Positions 8,960 to 17,495 of a stretch of 64,000 nt of DNA are shown here, piece by piece. Every line of letters starts with the position of its first letter. The first letter of the stretch is position 1. The stretch covers positions 1 to 64,000 of the forward strand of contig NZ_JAKZAL010000018.1 of NCBI RefSeq assembly GCF_022538115.1, written 5' to 3'. The translations under genes were made by a program, and so were the position numbers. Under the pieces are notes generated by a model, which saw nothing but the letters and a program-made list of their open reading frames with translations, was not told where the DNA came from and did not search any database. The DNA comes from Cognataquiflexum rubidum (GTDB lineage: Bacteria; Bacteroidota; Bacteroidia; Cytophagales; Cyclobacteriaceae).

Positions 8960-9805
8960 ATGGAACCATCAAAGCAAATTTCCTCTGAATACCTTGGTCA
9001 TTCTACCTCTGTCGCCAAAAGTCCAAAACAGGGTAAGTCAAATGTAATCAACCGCATTTTCTTTCCCAATACCGTTTGGTTTCTATTCCTTCTTATACCC
9101 TTCATTGCGATAGGGTTTTGGCCGGGATATTGGTCGAAGCTTTTTGAAGACATCGGCTTAACTTCTATCATGCACATCCATAATGCCCTGATGATGGCAT
9201 GGGTGGCAATGAGCCTTGCACAACCACTTTTGATTCTAAAAAAGAAAGTACAATGGCATCGCTTATTGGGGAAAACAAGCTATGTACTGATGCCCCTTGT
9301 TCTGATTAGCCTCTATTTTTTGATGCAGGAAAGGTATCTGCGCAGGCTGGCACGTATGATAGAAAGAGTGGCTTCCGGAGAAATACAAATGACTTCTGAA
9401 CAGATTTACAGTGCTGCTGCCGCTTCTCTTGACTTAGGTCTGGTTTACTCTTTATTGCTTGCAGGTCTATATGCTTTGGCAATCATCTATCGGAAACGAA
9501 TCCTCTATCACGCCACTTTTATGTTTGGTGCTATTTTGACAGCCCTCGGTCCTTCCGTTGACCGCATCATATTTCAGATTTATAGCCCCGAGGGGTTAGT
9601 GATGAATTACATTGCCTCATATGCAACCTTGACTTTCACCATACTGCTTTTTGGAGCATTGGCATGGTACCAAAAACGCAAAGGCTATAGTTCAGGTCCT
9701 GCATTGATCACGATGTGTGCCTATATCGGAGGTGTGTTGTTGATTGAATTTGGCTCAAAGACATGGGCCTGGCAGGTAGTGGTGGAGAGTTTATTTACAT
9801 CCTAA
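8960..9805 (+). CDS. Integral membrane protein, unknown function
   Basis: 281 aa with about six or seven hydrophobic segments after a 35-residue polar N-terminus. Recognisable blocks are FFPNTVWFLFLLIPFIAIGF, a HIHNALMMAWVAMSLAQPLL helix carrying two His, and WHRLLGKTSYVLMPLVLISL. The arrangement of a His-containing helix followed by an HR.LG..SY loop recalls small haem- or quinone-site membrane proteins in Bacteroidota genomes, but I do not recognise a characterised family. It lies alone between a DinB gene and a gene for a cytochrome c-containing fusion protein starting 74 bp on, so a redox link is possible but only an inference. Confidence 0.6.
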   Translation: MEPSKQISSEYLGHSTSVAKSPKQGKSNVINRIFFPNTVWFLFLLIPFIAIGFWPGYWSKLFEDIGLTSIMHIHNALMMAWVAMSLAQPLLILKKKVQWHRLLGKTSYVLMPLVLISLYFLMQERYLRRLARMIERVASGEIQMTSEQIYSAAAASLDLGLVYSLLLAGLYALAIIYRKRILYHATFMFGAILTALGPSVDRIIFQIYSPEGLVMNYIASYATLTFTILLFGALAWYQKRKGYSSGPALITMCAYIGGVLLIEFGSKTWAWQVVVESLFTS

Positions 9806-9879
9806 TTCACAAAATTAAAAATTTTACTATCTAATAAATTGGATAATTTAGTTTCTTATCTACAAACTGACATTTAAAC

Positions 9880-11973
9880 ATGAAAAGGAAATCTGGACAG
9901 ATCAATTTACCTTTCTTGAATAAACGCTTGGCGTTTATTCAATATGTGACACTATTATTCCTCATCATTTCCGTCATTTCGTGTCAATCGGAACAAACAG
10001 AAGGCAGTAATGCTTTAATGGGACGGGGATATGGGATTAGTAATACAACCCTAATAGTAGAGGACCTCGATAGTGCTCGAAAATATTTCACCGAAATATT
10101 GGGATTCAATATTCCTGATTCGGAACAGATCAATAAGGGAATCTTCGAAGGGACAGTAACTAATTCTATTCCCTTTCCTGACATGTCTGCCCTGGTTTTA
10201 CTTTCGTTGGAGGATTCCGCACTTGTTTCCGGCAAAGATTCAGTAGTTCTGGACTTTTTGGATAGGTATAAAGGTGTTGGGATGTATTCCTTATCAAGTT
10301 CATCGGTGGACAGTACCTACTCCTTGTTAACTTCCCGTGGGTTTACGATGGATTCTATAAGAACCCACAGTTTTGAGATCCCCGGTCCTCAATCATCTCA
10401 GTGGTCTGATGATCAGTGGAAGATTTTTCAAGTCGGATTTGAAACCAATAGTTTACCGAATCCTCTTCCGGAGTTCGAGGAGCTATCCGGTTTCCCCTAT
10501 GATCAAATGCATGAATGGAAGAGCTTCTATTATATGCAACGGGAATTTTTGCAACATCCAAATGGTGTCCTAGGAATTACGGCTATCAAAGTTGTGGTTG
10601 AGGACCTTGAAGCTGCTCGTAAGGAATTTAAAAAAATGGGACTTCTGGAATTGAAAGAAAACCCATCTGAAAATCTGGTCCGTTTTAAAATAAAAAGAAA
10701 TCAAGAGCTACATTTAATCAGTCCACAAACACCTGACGATTCCTTTGCCCAATTCTTGAAAATGCGTGGTTCAGGAGTATTTGCTATTGTTTTTGAGGTG
10801 CTGGACCTTAAAGCAACATACGATTTGCTTTCAGAAAAATTACCCAAAGAGGCGCTCCTGGAGGATTTATTACAAAATAGTGTGACGGTATTGAAAGAAT
10901 ATGCTTTAGGCGTTCAACTTGAATTTGTAGAAGAACCAGAAGAACAAGGGATGTTAGCAGAACAATTAAAGCTGAATTTTGGGTCAAAACTAGATAGTAC
11001 TGCCATATTGCACGCTGAAGGTATGTATCTGAAATATTGTGCGCTTTGTCATGGAAAAAACAGAGAAGGGTATGCTGCTGATTTTGCTCCTTCTCTCCGG
11101 TCCCACTCCTTATTGGCTACTGCCCAATCATCCAACTTTCTCAGATATACCATCCAATATGGAAGGGCCAATACCGCTATGGCTGGCTATTACAAGGAAC
11201 AAGGCGGACCCTTGGAATATATAGATGTAGAATTAATGCTGAAATGGTTGAGCGAATCAAGTGGAGTTGAAAAACCCATTGAATTATCCCGTGATCCCAT
11301 CAAGGGTGATGTCCAACTTGGGTCAAGAATCTATACAGAAAAATGTGCGGCTTGCCATGGATCAAATGGAGAAGGCATTAGTGCACCGGCTTTGGGAAAC
11401 CCAATGTTATTGGCCACGGCAACTGATCATTTTTTGCGTTACGCCATTGCAGAAGGAAGAGATGGTACGCCAATGGTTGCATTTAAAGATAGCCTAAGTA
11501 GTGATGAAATAGATGCCGTAACTGCATTTCTCAGAAGTCGGGCATCAGGTTGGAATGTACCTGAACCTGTTTCTGTAAGTTTACCTACACCTGAAGAATA
11601 TGTTATAAACCCTGAGGGAAAGCAACCCAATTTTCAACTGCGTGAGGGGCTTTACCTATCTGCAGCGCAATTGAATAAAGCGCTTCAGGATGGTATGCGA
11701 TTGGTATTGCTCGATGCAAGGTCAGAAGTGGCTTGGAGGCAGACACATATTCCGGGAGCAATTCCAGTTCCTTACTATAATGAACCGGAAACCTTTGTAA
11801 AAGATATACCAAATGACAGTACCTGGATCATTGCTTATTGCGCCTGTCCTCATGCTGCTTCAGGACAGGTAATCAGTAAGTTGAAAAAATATGGTTTCAA
11901 AAATACAGCTATTCTTGACGAAGGTATTTTGGTTTGGGCACAATTAGGTTATCCTGTTCAAATAGGAAATTAG
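9880..11973 (+). CDS. Multidomain lipoprotein: two VOC domains, two cytochrome c domains, rhodanese
   Basis: A 697-aa lipoprotein (signal core FLIISVISC, Cys at about 36) with five domains in order. VOC/glyoxalase-like domain 1 covers about 47-195 (NTTLIVEDLDSARKYFTEIL), and VOC domain 2 about 230-350 (IKVVVEDLEAARKEFKKMG). Cytochrome c domain 1 has haem motif CALCH at about 387-391 and a possible Met ligand in NTAMAGYY. Cytochrome c domain 2 has CAACH at about 489-493 with Met in GTPMVAF. A rhodanese-like domain runs from about 585 to the end, with LDARSEVAWRQTHIPGAIPV and catalytic-loop Cys in YCACPHAAS near 654. The combination implies periplasmic electron transfer coupled to a sulfur or small-molecule reaction, but the substrate is not evident. 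VOC metal ligands are not obvious, so those domains may only bind ligand. Confidence 0.85.
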   Translation: MKRKSGQINLPFLNKRLAFIQYVTLLFLIISVISCQSEQTEGSNALMGRGYGISNTTLIVEDLDSARKYFTEILGFNIPDSEQINKGIFEGTVTNSIPFPDMSALVLLSLEDSALVSGKDSVVLDFLDRYKGVGMYSLSSSSVDSTYSLLTSRGFTMDSIRTHSFEIPGPQSSQWSDDQWKIFQVGFETNSLPNPLPEFEELSGFPYDQMHEWKSFYYMQREFLQHPNGVLGITAIKVVVEDLEAARKEFKKMGLLELKENPSENLVRFKIKRNQELHLISPQTPDDSFAQFLKMRGSGVFAIVFEVLDLKATYDLLSEKLPKEALLEDLLQNSVTVLKEYALGVQLEFVEEPEEQGMLAEQLKLNFGSKLDSTAILHAEGMYLKYCALCHGKNREGYAADFAPSLRSHSLLATAQSSNFLRYTIQYGRANTAMAGYYKEQGGPLEYIDVELMLKWLSESSGVEKPIELSRDPIKGDVQLGSRIYTEKCAACHGSNGEGISAPALGNPMLLATATDHFLRYAIAEGRDGTPMVAFKDSLSSDEIDAVTAFLRSRASGWNVPEPVSVSLPTPEEYVINPEGKQPNFQLREGLYLSAAQLNKALQDGMRLVLLDARSEVAWRQTHIPGAIPVPYYNEPETFVKDIPNDSTWIIAYCACPHAASGQVISKLKKYGFKNTAILDEGILVWAQLGYPVQIGN

Positions 11974-12068
11974 AGGTGTTAGTTTGGTAAAAAGAGGAGG
12001 GAGAATGGAAAATACTTCGCGACACTTTGCTAGCAGATAAATAGAAATAAATCAAAAAGTCTTAAACC

Positions 12069-12962
12069 ATGCAAAAAACATCCCTTTACCTCCTCCTTAT
12101 TTTTTCAATATTCCTGTCCTCCTGTTCCAAAAAACTGACATCTGCGGTAGACTTGGCGGCTGCAGAAAAGGAAACGGTCTACAATGTATTGAAAGACGTT
12201 TCTTATGGTTCGGATCCTGAGCAAACCATGGATATTTATCTTTCCCAAAAAGCAAAATCCTTTGGTAAACGAAACTACACGATTGTGTTTCTGCACGGAG
12301 GAGGCTATTATTTCAGCGACAAAAGTCAGGAGGAAAGGTACATCGAACCCTACCTGAAGAAAGGTCTGAATGTCCTCAATCTGAATTACAGATTGAAACG
12401 AGGGATTCCCCTTGCCACGAGTGACCTGACACATGCTTTGAATTTTCTAAAAGCCCATAACGCTGGCTATGGTTTGAATTTGGACAATGTGATTGTGACG
12501 GGGTTTTCGGCAGGGGCGCATATTGCTAGCAATGTGGGACTTGCCCAAAACAATCCGGAGTATCCCAATAGACTTGATAAAGGCATTGTGATCGTAGGTA
12601 TCATCAACTTTTCCGGTCCTGTGGATGGATTGGATGTGGTGGAGAGGGTTTTTACGGAGCATGAGAATGAACAGTACCAAGCAGTTGGTCGGGCACTTTT
12701 TCCTGCGGAAGGTTATGAATCAAAAGAAAACCTAGCCATCTATCAACCGATCACTTATTTTGATCCAAAAGACCCACCTATTTTTCTGTGGCATGGGGGC
12801 TTGGATGATCAGATTCCTGCTAAGACTTTTGAAAGGTTTGTTCCCATGCTCAGGAAGGATATGGATATCAGGATATTTATACCCGACGGAAAGCACAGCC
12901 CAAATCAAAAGGAGTTTGAAAATGCTTACATTGAAATATTTAAGTTTTTGGATGGTTTATAA
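12069..12962 (+). CDS. Lipoprotein alpha/beta hydrolase (carboxylesterase/BD-FAE-like)
   Basis: A 297-aa alpha/beta hydrolase of the hormone-sensitive-lipase/BD-FAE type. The lipobox is in LLLIFSIFLSSCSKK. The oxyanion motif HGGGYYF is at about residue 75, the nucleophile elbow GFSAGAH at about 146, an Asp in HGGLDDQIPAKTF near 243 and a His in DGKHSPNQ near 280, giving a complete Ser-Asp-His triad. Such enzymes hydrolyse acetyl, feruloyl or short acyl esters; the natural substrate cannot be read here. The next gene starts 6 bp downstream, so they form an operon. Confidence 0.88.
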   Translation: MQKTSLYLLLIFSIFLSSCSKKLTSAVDLAAAEKETVYNVLKDVSYGSDPEQTMDIYLSQKAKSFGKRNYTIVFLHGGGYYFSDKSQEERYIEPYLKKGLNVLNLNYRLKRGIPLATSDLTHALNFLKAHNAGYGLNLDNVIVTGFSAGAHIASNVGLAQNNPEYPNRLDKGIVIVGIINFSGPVDGLDVVERVFTEHENEQYQAVGRALFPAEGYESKENLAIYQPITYFDPKDPPIFLWHGGLDDQIPAKTFERFVPMLRKDMDIRIFIPDGKHSPNQKEFENAYIEIFKFLDGL

Positions 12963-12968
12963 GAAAAT

Positions 12969-13700
12969 ATGAAATTATTATTTACTCTAATGATTCCGGC
13001 TGTTGTACTCCTCCTCCTTGGAAGTTGTCAGGAGAAATTGGAAACCTTCACTATTCCTGAAGGCCATGTGGCCATGTTTGGCTATGGTTCATTGATGTCC
13101 AAAAATTTGATTGAAACCGGTCTTTTGGATAAGGCTTATCATGGACCGTTTTTACCCGCACACCTCAAGGGTTACAAGAGGTCATGGACATTTGCATGGC
13201 CGACAGACCTTCCGCTGTACAATGTGGACAGTACTTTTACCAAGGATTATATTTTGACAGAAGGAGATACCATCTATCCAAAATACCTCCATTACCTCAA
13301 CATCCGTGAAGACCCGAATACGGTCATCAATGGGGTATTGTATATTGTTCCTGCGGCTGATTTGCCCAATTATGATGCTTGGGAATTGGGGTATGAGCGA
13401 TTTGAGGTCACCCATTTGATCCAAGGATATACCATTGAGGGAGGTCCGGTATTCGCTTACAAGGCGCTTCCGGATTTTGAGTTGGTGCCCAATAATGATT
13501 ACACACAAAACGTCATTGAACGCAGTTATGTGAAAATCCTTGAGGACGCTTTTGGATATTGGGGAAAGGATTTTGAAGCTGAATACCATAAAACCACAGA
13601 ACCATTTGATCCTGCTATTCTGCATGAAACCCACAAGATCTTATTGACAGATCCTGCAATGGAGAAAGTGGAAGAATTAAAGTCGGGTTTTAAGTATTAA
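12969..13700 (+). CDS. Gamma-glutamylcyclotransferase-like lipoprotein
   Basis: A 243-aa protein with lipoprotein signal (VVLLLLGSCQ) followed by the GGCT/AIG2-fold entry motif FGYGSLMSK, the YGSL loop that binds the gamma-glutamyl group. The conserved acidic residue expected later may be the Glu in LGYERFEVTHL (about residue 142). The fold converts gamma-glutamyl peptides to 5-oxoproline or cleaves related adducts; an exported lipoprotein version is less usual than the cytoplasmic enzyme. It overlaps no other gene, sits 6 bp after an esterase lipoprotein and ends 11 bp before the convergent DUF1080 gene. Confidence 0.72.
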   Translation: MKLLFTLMIPAVVLLLLGSCQEKLETFTIPEGHVAMFGYGSLMSKNLIETGLLDKAYHGPFLPAHLKGYKRSWTFAWPTDLPLYNVDSTFTKDYILTEGDTIYPKYLHYLNIREDPNTVINGVLYIVPAADLPNYDAWELGYERFEVTHLIQGYTIEGGPVFAYKALPDFELVPNNDYTQNVIERSYVKILEDAFGYWGKDFEAEYHKTTEPFDPAILHETHKILLTDPAMEKVEELKSGFKY

Positions 13701-13711
13701 AGCCTAACGAT

Positions 13712-14548
13712 CTAAAAATCAATTGGCAAACCGGAAATTTTTTTGACTTTTATGTCTCTGTAGAAAACCTCAGCCCCTTCGGACTGGATTTGGATTTTGC
13801 CACTCTTCAGAGGCAATTCCCCTGTTTCAGATAAGTAACGCGAGTTGTAGAGTACCATCACAACCTTGTTGTTCACCAGGTGCACGGCTGTATCGCCAAA
13901 GCAATAGAGTTCTAGGGTATTCCATTCACCGGTCGGATTTTCGGCATCAGGGTATTTTATACAGCGCCTTCCCACCGCACTCGAGTCACTGAAAACCAAT
14001 TTTTCTGCTTCAGGATCATAGACATAAAATTCATCGGTCTTCTTTGCCGGAATGTTCATGATTCCGCCAGCCACACCCCAATAATCGCCACAATCACCTT
14101 CCTGCACCTGCAACTCCTGTGAACGCATCCAAAAACCACCGTCTGCCCCATGGGGTCCCCCGGCGTGGTACAGCAACCCACTGTCTCTCTTGTTTTTGTC
14201 GCGGGGTTTGTGTTTTGCTTCGCCCCATTTAAATTGAAGGCTGAGGTGATAATTGCTATACTCTTGAGTAGTAGACAAGCCTCCCCACTGTTCGCCGGAA
14301 ATGCGGATAGATGGATTTCCATCCACTTCTACTACACTGAATACACTTTGCGGATCGATGTTTAATCCAATGGGATTATCAGACCTCCTCACAGTGGAGT
14401 CGGAAGTAGCCTCCCATGCCGGCCCTATATAGGTATCCCAACCGGTGAGGTCTTTTTCGTTGAAAAGTGCTTCCCATTGCTCTTCGGGCTTACAGGATAG
14501 CAAAACTAGGAGTGATAATGCGAGAAGAAAGATTTTGGCTTTGGACAT
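13712..14548 (-). CDS. DUF1080 (3-keto-disaccharide hydrolase) lipoprotein
   Basis: A 278-aa lipoprotein (LALSLLVLLSCKPE) with one DUF1080 domain, a concanavalin-like beta-sandwich now named 3-keto-disaccharide hydrolase from characterised members. Typical pieces are EALFNEKDLTGWDTYIG at the start, FKWGEAKHKPRDKNKRDSG and LLYHAGGPHG in the middle, SQELQVQEGDCGDYWG, and FYRDIKVKKI at the end. It probably acts on glycosides or keto-sugars at the cell surface. It stands alone on the minus strand, convergent with the cyclotransferase-like gene. A diverged piece of a second copy survives at 21734-21895, so the gene was once duplicated or transferred nearby. Confidence 0.88.
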   Translation of the reverse strand: MSKAKIFLLALSLLVLLSCKPEEQWEALFNEKDLTGWDTYIGPAWEATSDSTVRRSDNPIGLNIDPQSVFSVVEVDGNPSIRISGEQWGGLSTTQEYSNYHLSLQFKWGEAKHKPRDKNKRDSGLLYHAGGPHGADGGFWMRSQELQVQEGDCGDYWGVAGGIMNIPAKKTDEFYVYDPEAEKLVFSDSSAVGRRCIKYPDAENPTGEWNTLELYCFGDTAVHLVNNKVVMVLYNSRYLSETGELPLKSGKIQIQSEGAEVFYRDIKVKKISGLPIDF

Positions 14549-14762
14549 TTTTTTGGGTTTGGTTAAAGGTAGTCATTCTTCAAGAAAAGAAAAGGGCAAA
14601 GTTTAGCACAAATCGGAAAGAAATTGAAATGTTACCGAGGCGAAGTTTTTATGTGAAAGAAAGGGTAATACAATCAAAAAGAGAAGATGAAATTCAAGAA
14701 AATCATTTATAGTAGATCACCAACCCAGCCAATGAAAATATGGATTAACATCTTGAATTGTT
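14549..14762. other. Short divergent spacer without a gene
   Basis: This 214-bp AT-rich gap lies between the DUF1080 start and the end of the polysaccharide operon. It contains no credible coding frame and no clear strong hairpin. It should hold the promoter of the DUF1080 gene. Confidence 0.5.
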
Positions 14763-15653
14763 TCAGTTTTCTAATTCTTTAATTTCCTTTAAAAATTTTT
14801 CTTTTATTAAATCCAACTTTGAAACTGCTTCTAAAGCACATTGTTTTGCTTTTTGCTTTGCTGAAAAAGTCAGACAATAATCCAGAGCATCTTCCAAGGA
14901 TTTATCCATTATATTATCTGGGTTGAATAATATTGGCCAGTTTAATGTTTTTACTTGTAAGGAGATTTTAGCTCCACCTGCAATAGGATCAATTGGGATA
15001 ACAGGAATTCCATTTTTTAGTGCAAGAACAGTCCCGTGCAATCGGGTAGTAATTACAACATCCATCTTCGATATCAAAGATTCAATTTCACCTTCGGTCC
15101 TTAACCCACCTTGATTTTCTAAAATTGCAGTATCAATTGGAACTATAGCCAATTGTCGGCTATCCAATAAGTTTTCTATCATCTTATTGACCGATTCATG
15201 TTTACTCTTAACTCCATACTCTTTTTGTTTATGGGCCAATATCAAACCAATTACAGGAATTTGTGGGGGAGGTGCCAAAAAAGTAATATCAGGATTGGAG
15301 GCCCTTGAACTGTCTCTTTCATAGAGTAGGACAAAAGGGTTCCAATTTTCGAGGGAGTCCAACAATGATAAATCCACACCTATCAGTCGGGCACTCGAAA
15401 AATGATTCAACATATTTGTAACGGGATACCCATTACCAAAAGGCCCACAGACAAAGATAATATCTGTATAGCGATCACTTGCTGCTTGAGTCCAGTCCAC
15501 AGCATCTGCATAAGGAAACCGTTGATGTACGGCAATTTCAAATTCAAGTCCTGATTCCCTAAGCCAATCACAAACGATATCCCTTGCTATTAAATCACCT
15601 GCGGTTGTCCCCATGTCTTCCCAAGAAAACCATCCTGCTACTAATATTCTCAT
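14763..15653 (-). CDS. Polysaccharide pyruvyl transferase family protein
   Basis: A 296-aa protein of the PS_pyruv_trans family, which adds a pyruvyl ketal from phosphoenolpyruvate to sugars of exopolysaccharides or cell-wall glycans. Features are the N-terminal Rossmann-like start with MRILVAGWFSWEDMGTTAGD, the middle part with FVCGPFGNGYPVTN, and the diagnostic TTRLHGTVLALKNGIPVIPI segment near residues 210-230 with the conserved RLHG. It is the last gene of a four-gene leftward operon with an ABC exporter and two glycosyltransferases, which fits a surface-glycan role. The gap to the ABC gene is 38 bp. Confidence 0.85.
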   Translation of the reverse strand: MRILVAGWFSWEDMGTTAGDLIARDIVCDWLRESGLEFEIAVHQRFPYADAVDWTQAASDRYTDIIFVCGPFGNGYPVTNMLNHFSSARLIGVDLSLLDSLENWNPFVLLYERDSSRASNPDITFLAPPPQIPVIGLILAHKQKEYGVKSKHESVNKMIENLLDSRQLAIVPIDTAILENQGGLRTEGEIESLISKMDVVITTRLHGTVLALKNGIPVIPIDPIAGGAKISLQVKTLNWPILFNPDNIMDKSLEDALDYCLTFSAKQKAKQCALEAVSKLDLIKEKFLKEIKELEN

Positions 15654-15691
15654 CTTATTTTGAGGTTTTAAATGATTGACCTTAATTTCAT

Positions 15692-17467
15692 TTAAGTTGT
15701 TGATAGAAAATTTATTTTCTTTTTTGTTAAGGCATCGGCATGATTGTCCTTAATAACCTCCAATAGTTTTCCTTTTTCTAAATGGATGATAATATTACAG
15801 TTACTGAGCGTATCAAGTCTGTGGGTAATCATGAAAGTAGTACGACCTTTCATCAATCTTTCAATTGCTTCAATAACTTGTAATTCGGTTTTTATATCTA
15901 GGGAACTCGTAGGTTCGTCTAGTATCAAAACAGGGGCATCTTTTATAAAGGCCCTGGCAAGCGCTATTCTTTGCCTTTCGCCGCCAGAAAGTTGCATACC
16001 TCTTTCCCCCACCAATGTTTCATATCCTGAGGAACATCGGGTGATAAATTCATGTGCATTAGCGGATTTGGCAGCTTCAATAATTTCTTTTTCAGTGGCA
16101 TTTTTACGTCCGTATGCAATATTTTCTGAAATGGTGGTAGAAAACAAAACAGGTTCTTGAAGGACAAGACTGAACTGATTTCGGTAGTCATCTAACTTAT
16201 AATCTTTAATATTTAAATTATCTAGTAAAATATTTCCGGACACTGGATCATAAAATCTTGTGATTAAATTAATCAGGGATGATTTTCCTGCTCCGGTGGA
16301 ACCCATAATCCCTACCCTATCTCCAGGCATAATTTTAAAAGATATATTTTCAAGGATATTTTCACTTTCGTTGTAAGCAAAAATCACCCTTTGAAACTCC
16401 AACATTCCCTTTGCTTTAACAATTGCAACAGGATTAATTGCTTCCTTTACTTCCTCCTTCTCATCCAGTAAATTATATACACGTTCCATACTTGTGATAG
16501 AAGATTGAACCCCGTTTAGACTTTTGCTGATTTTGTCTATTGGCGCATAAACCTGTGCCAAATACGAAATTACCATGGTCAGTTCTCCTAGAGTCATTTG
16601 ACCCTGGTTAACATAGATTGCCCCCCAATAAATAAACCCCGCCGTAACAGAAGCAAAGGTCATCCCAATCAAAAAATAAAATATCGCACTAGTCCAGGCA
16701 ATTGACATTTGACCTTTCATCGCTATATCTGATTTGGCCATAAACCTATTGCTCTCCCATTCTTCTTGGCCAAAAGCCTTGACTACCCTTAAAGACCCAA
16801 GGACCTCATGTACTACTGCCATCGCATTGCTTTCAGATTCCATCACTTTCTTCCAATCCTTTTTCAATCTTATCGATGAATACCGGATCAAAAAGGATAT
16901 CGGTAGGATCAAAAAACACACAATGAAGGCAAAACGCCAATTAATAATAAAAATAATGGTAATCATCCCAACAAGGGTTATAAATGAGGAAAGTAATGGT
17001 GAGAGATTACCGATTATAAAAGTGCGAATTGATGAGGTATCATATTGGATTTTATATATGCTATCGGAGGAGCCTTTTTTATCGTGATAGGCAAGAGATA
17101 AACGTTGAATATGGGAGAAAAGGCGCATTCTAAAACTCCTCACAAGTTTTTCTCCAGTTTGGGCATTCACAATCCAAATGGTCAGATTATACAAATTTTC
17201 AAAAATTGCAACTAAAATAACCAAAAGGACTGATATCCATACTACTGCTAAAAAGGTAAAGTCGAAATCTTCAGGGAAAAAGAAAGAAATGTAGGAGGGG
17301 ACTGCATTGCCACTAAAACCATTATCTATGAGTATTTTTAAAGCCAGTGGTTTCAATAAAGAAATAGGGGAGGCTAGAAAATTGAGAACAAAAATTAACC
17401 CTATAGAAGGCCAATAAGGTTTCGCATCTGCAAAAGTTCTCTTTAAGATGGTAATTGATGAACTCAT
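15692..17467 (-). CDS. ABC exporter, fused permease and ATPase (MsbA-like)
   Basis: A 591-aa half-transporter with six transmembrane helices in the first 310 residues and a nucleotide-binding domain from about 350. The ATPase shows Walker A GSTGAGKSS, Q-loop FSLVLQEPVLF, signature LSGGERQRIALARA, Walker B VLILDEPTSSLD and the switch His in MITHRLD. It should work as a homodimer moving a lipid-linked or glycosylated product across the inner membrane. It lies between a pyruvyl transferase and a glycosyltransferase gene in the same orientation with gaps of 38 and 28 bp, so a lipid-linked saccharide is the most likely cargo. Confidence 0.93.
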   Translation of the reverse strand: MSSSITILKRTFADAKPYWPSIGLIFVLNFLASPISLLKPLALKILIDNGFSGNAVPSYISFFFPEDFDFTFLAVVWISVLLVILVAIFENLYNLTIWIVNAQTGEKLVRSFRMRLFSHIQRLSLAYHDKKGSSDSIYKIQYDTSSIRTFIIGNLSPLLSSFITLVGMITIIFIINWRFAFIVCFLILPISFLIRYSSIRLKKDWKKVMESESNAMAVVHEVLGSLRVVKAFGQEEWESNRFMAKSDIAMKGQMSIAWTSAIFYFLIGMTFASVTAGFIYWGAIYVNQGQMTLGELTMVISYLAQVYAPIDKISKSLNGVQSSITSMERVYNLLDEKEEVKEAINPVAIVKAKGMLEFQRVIFAYNESENILENISFKIMPGDRVGIMGSTGAGKSSLINLITRFYDPVSGNILLDNLNIKDYKLDDYRNQFSLVLQEPVLFSTTISENIAYGRKNATEKEIIEAAKSANAHEFITRCSSGYETLVGERGMQLSGGERQRIALARAFIKDAPVLILDEPTSSLDIKTELQVIEAIERLMKGRTTFMITHRLDTLSNCNIIIHLEKGKLLEVIKDNHADALTKKKINFLSTT

Positions 17468-17495
17468 AATAAAAGTTTCCTATGTGATACTTAAT

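Noticed and set aside
14467-14712. 81-aa rightward frame over the DUF1080 start
   Set aside because: Most of it is antisense to the DUF1080 signal peptide, and the remainder is low-complexity AT-rich sequence.
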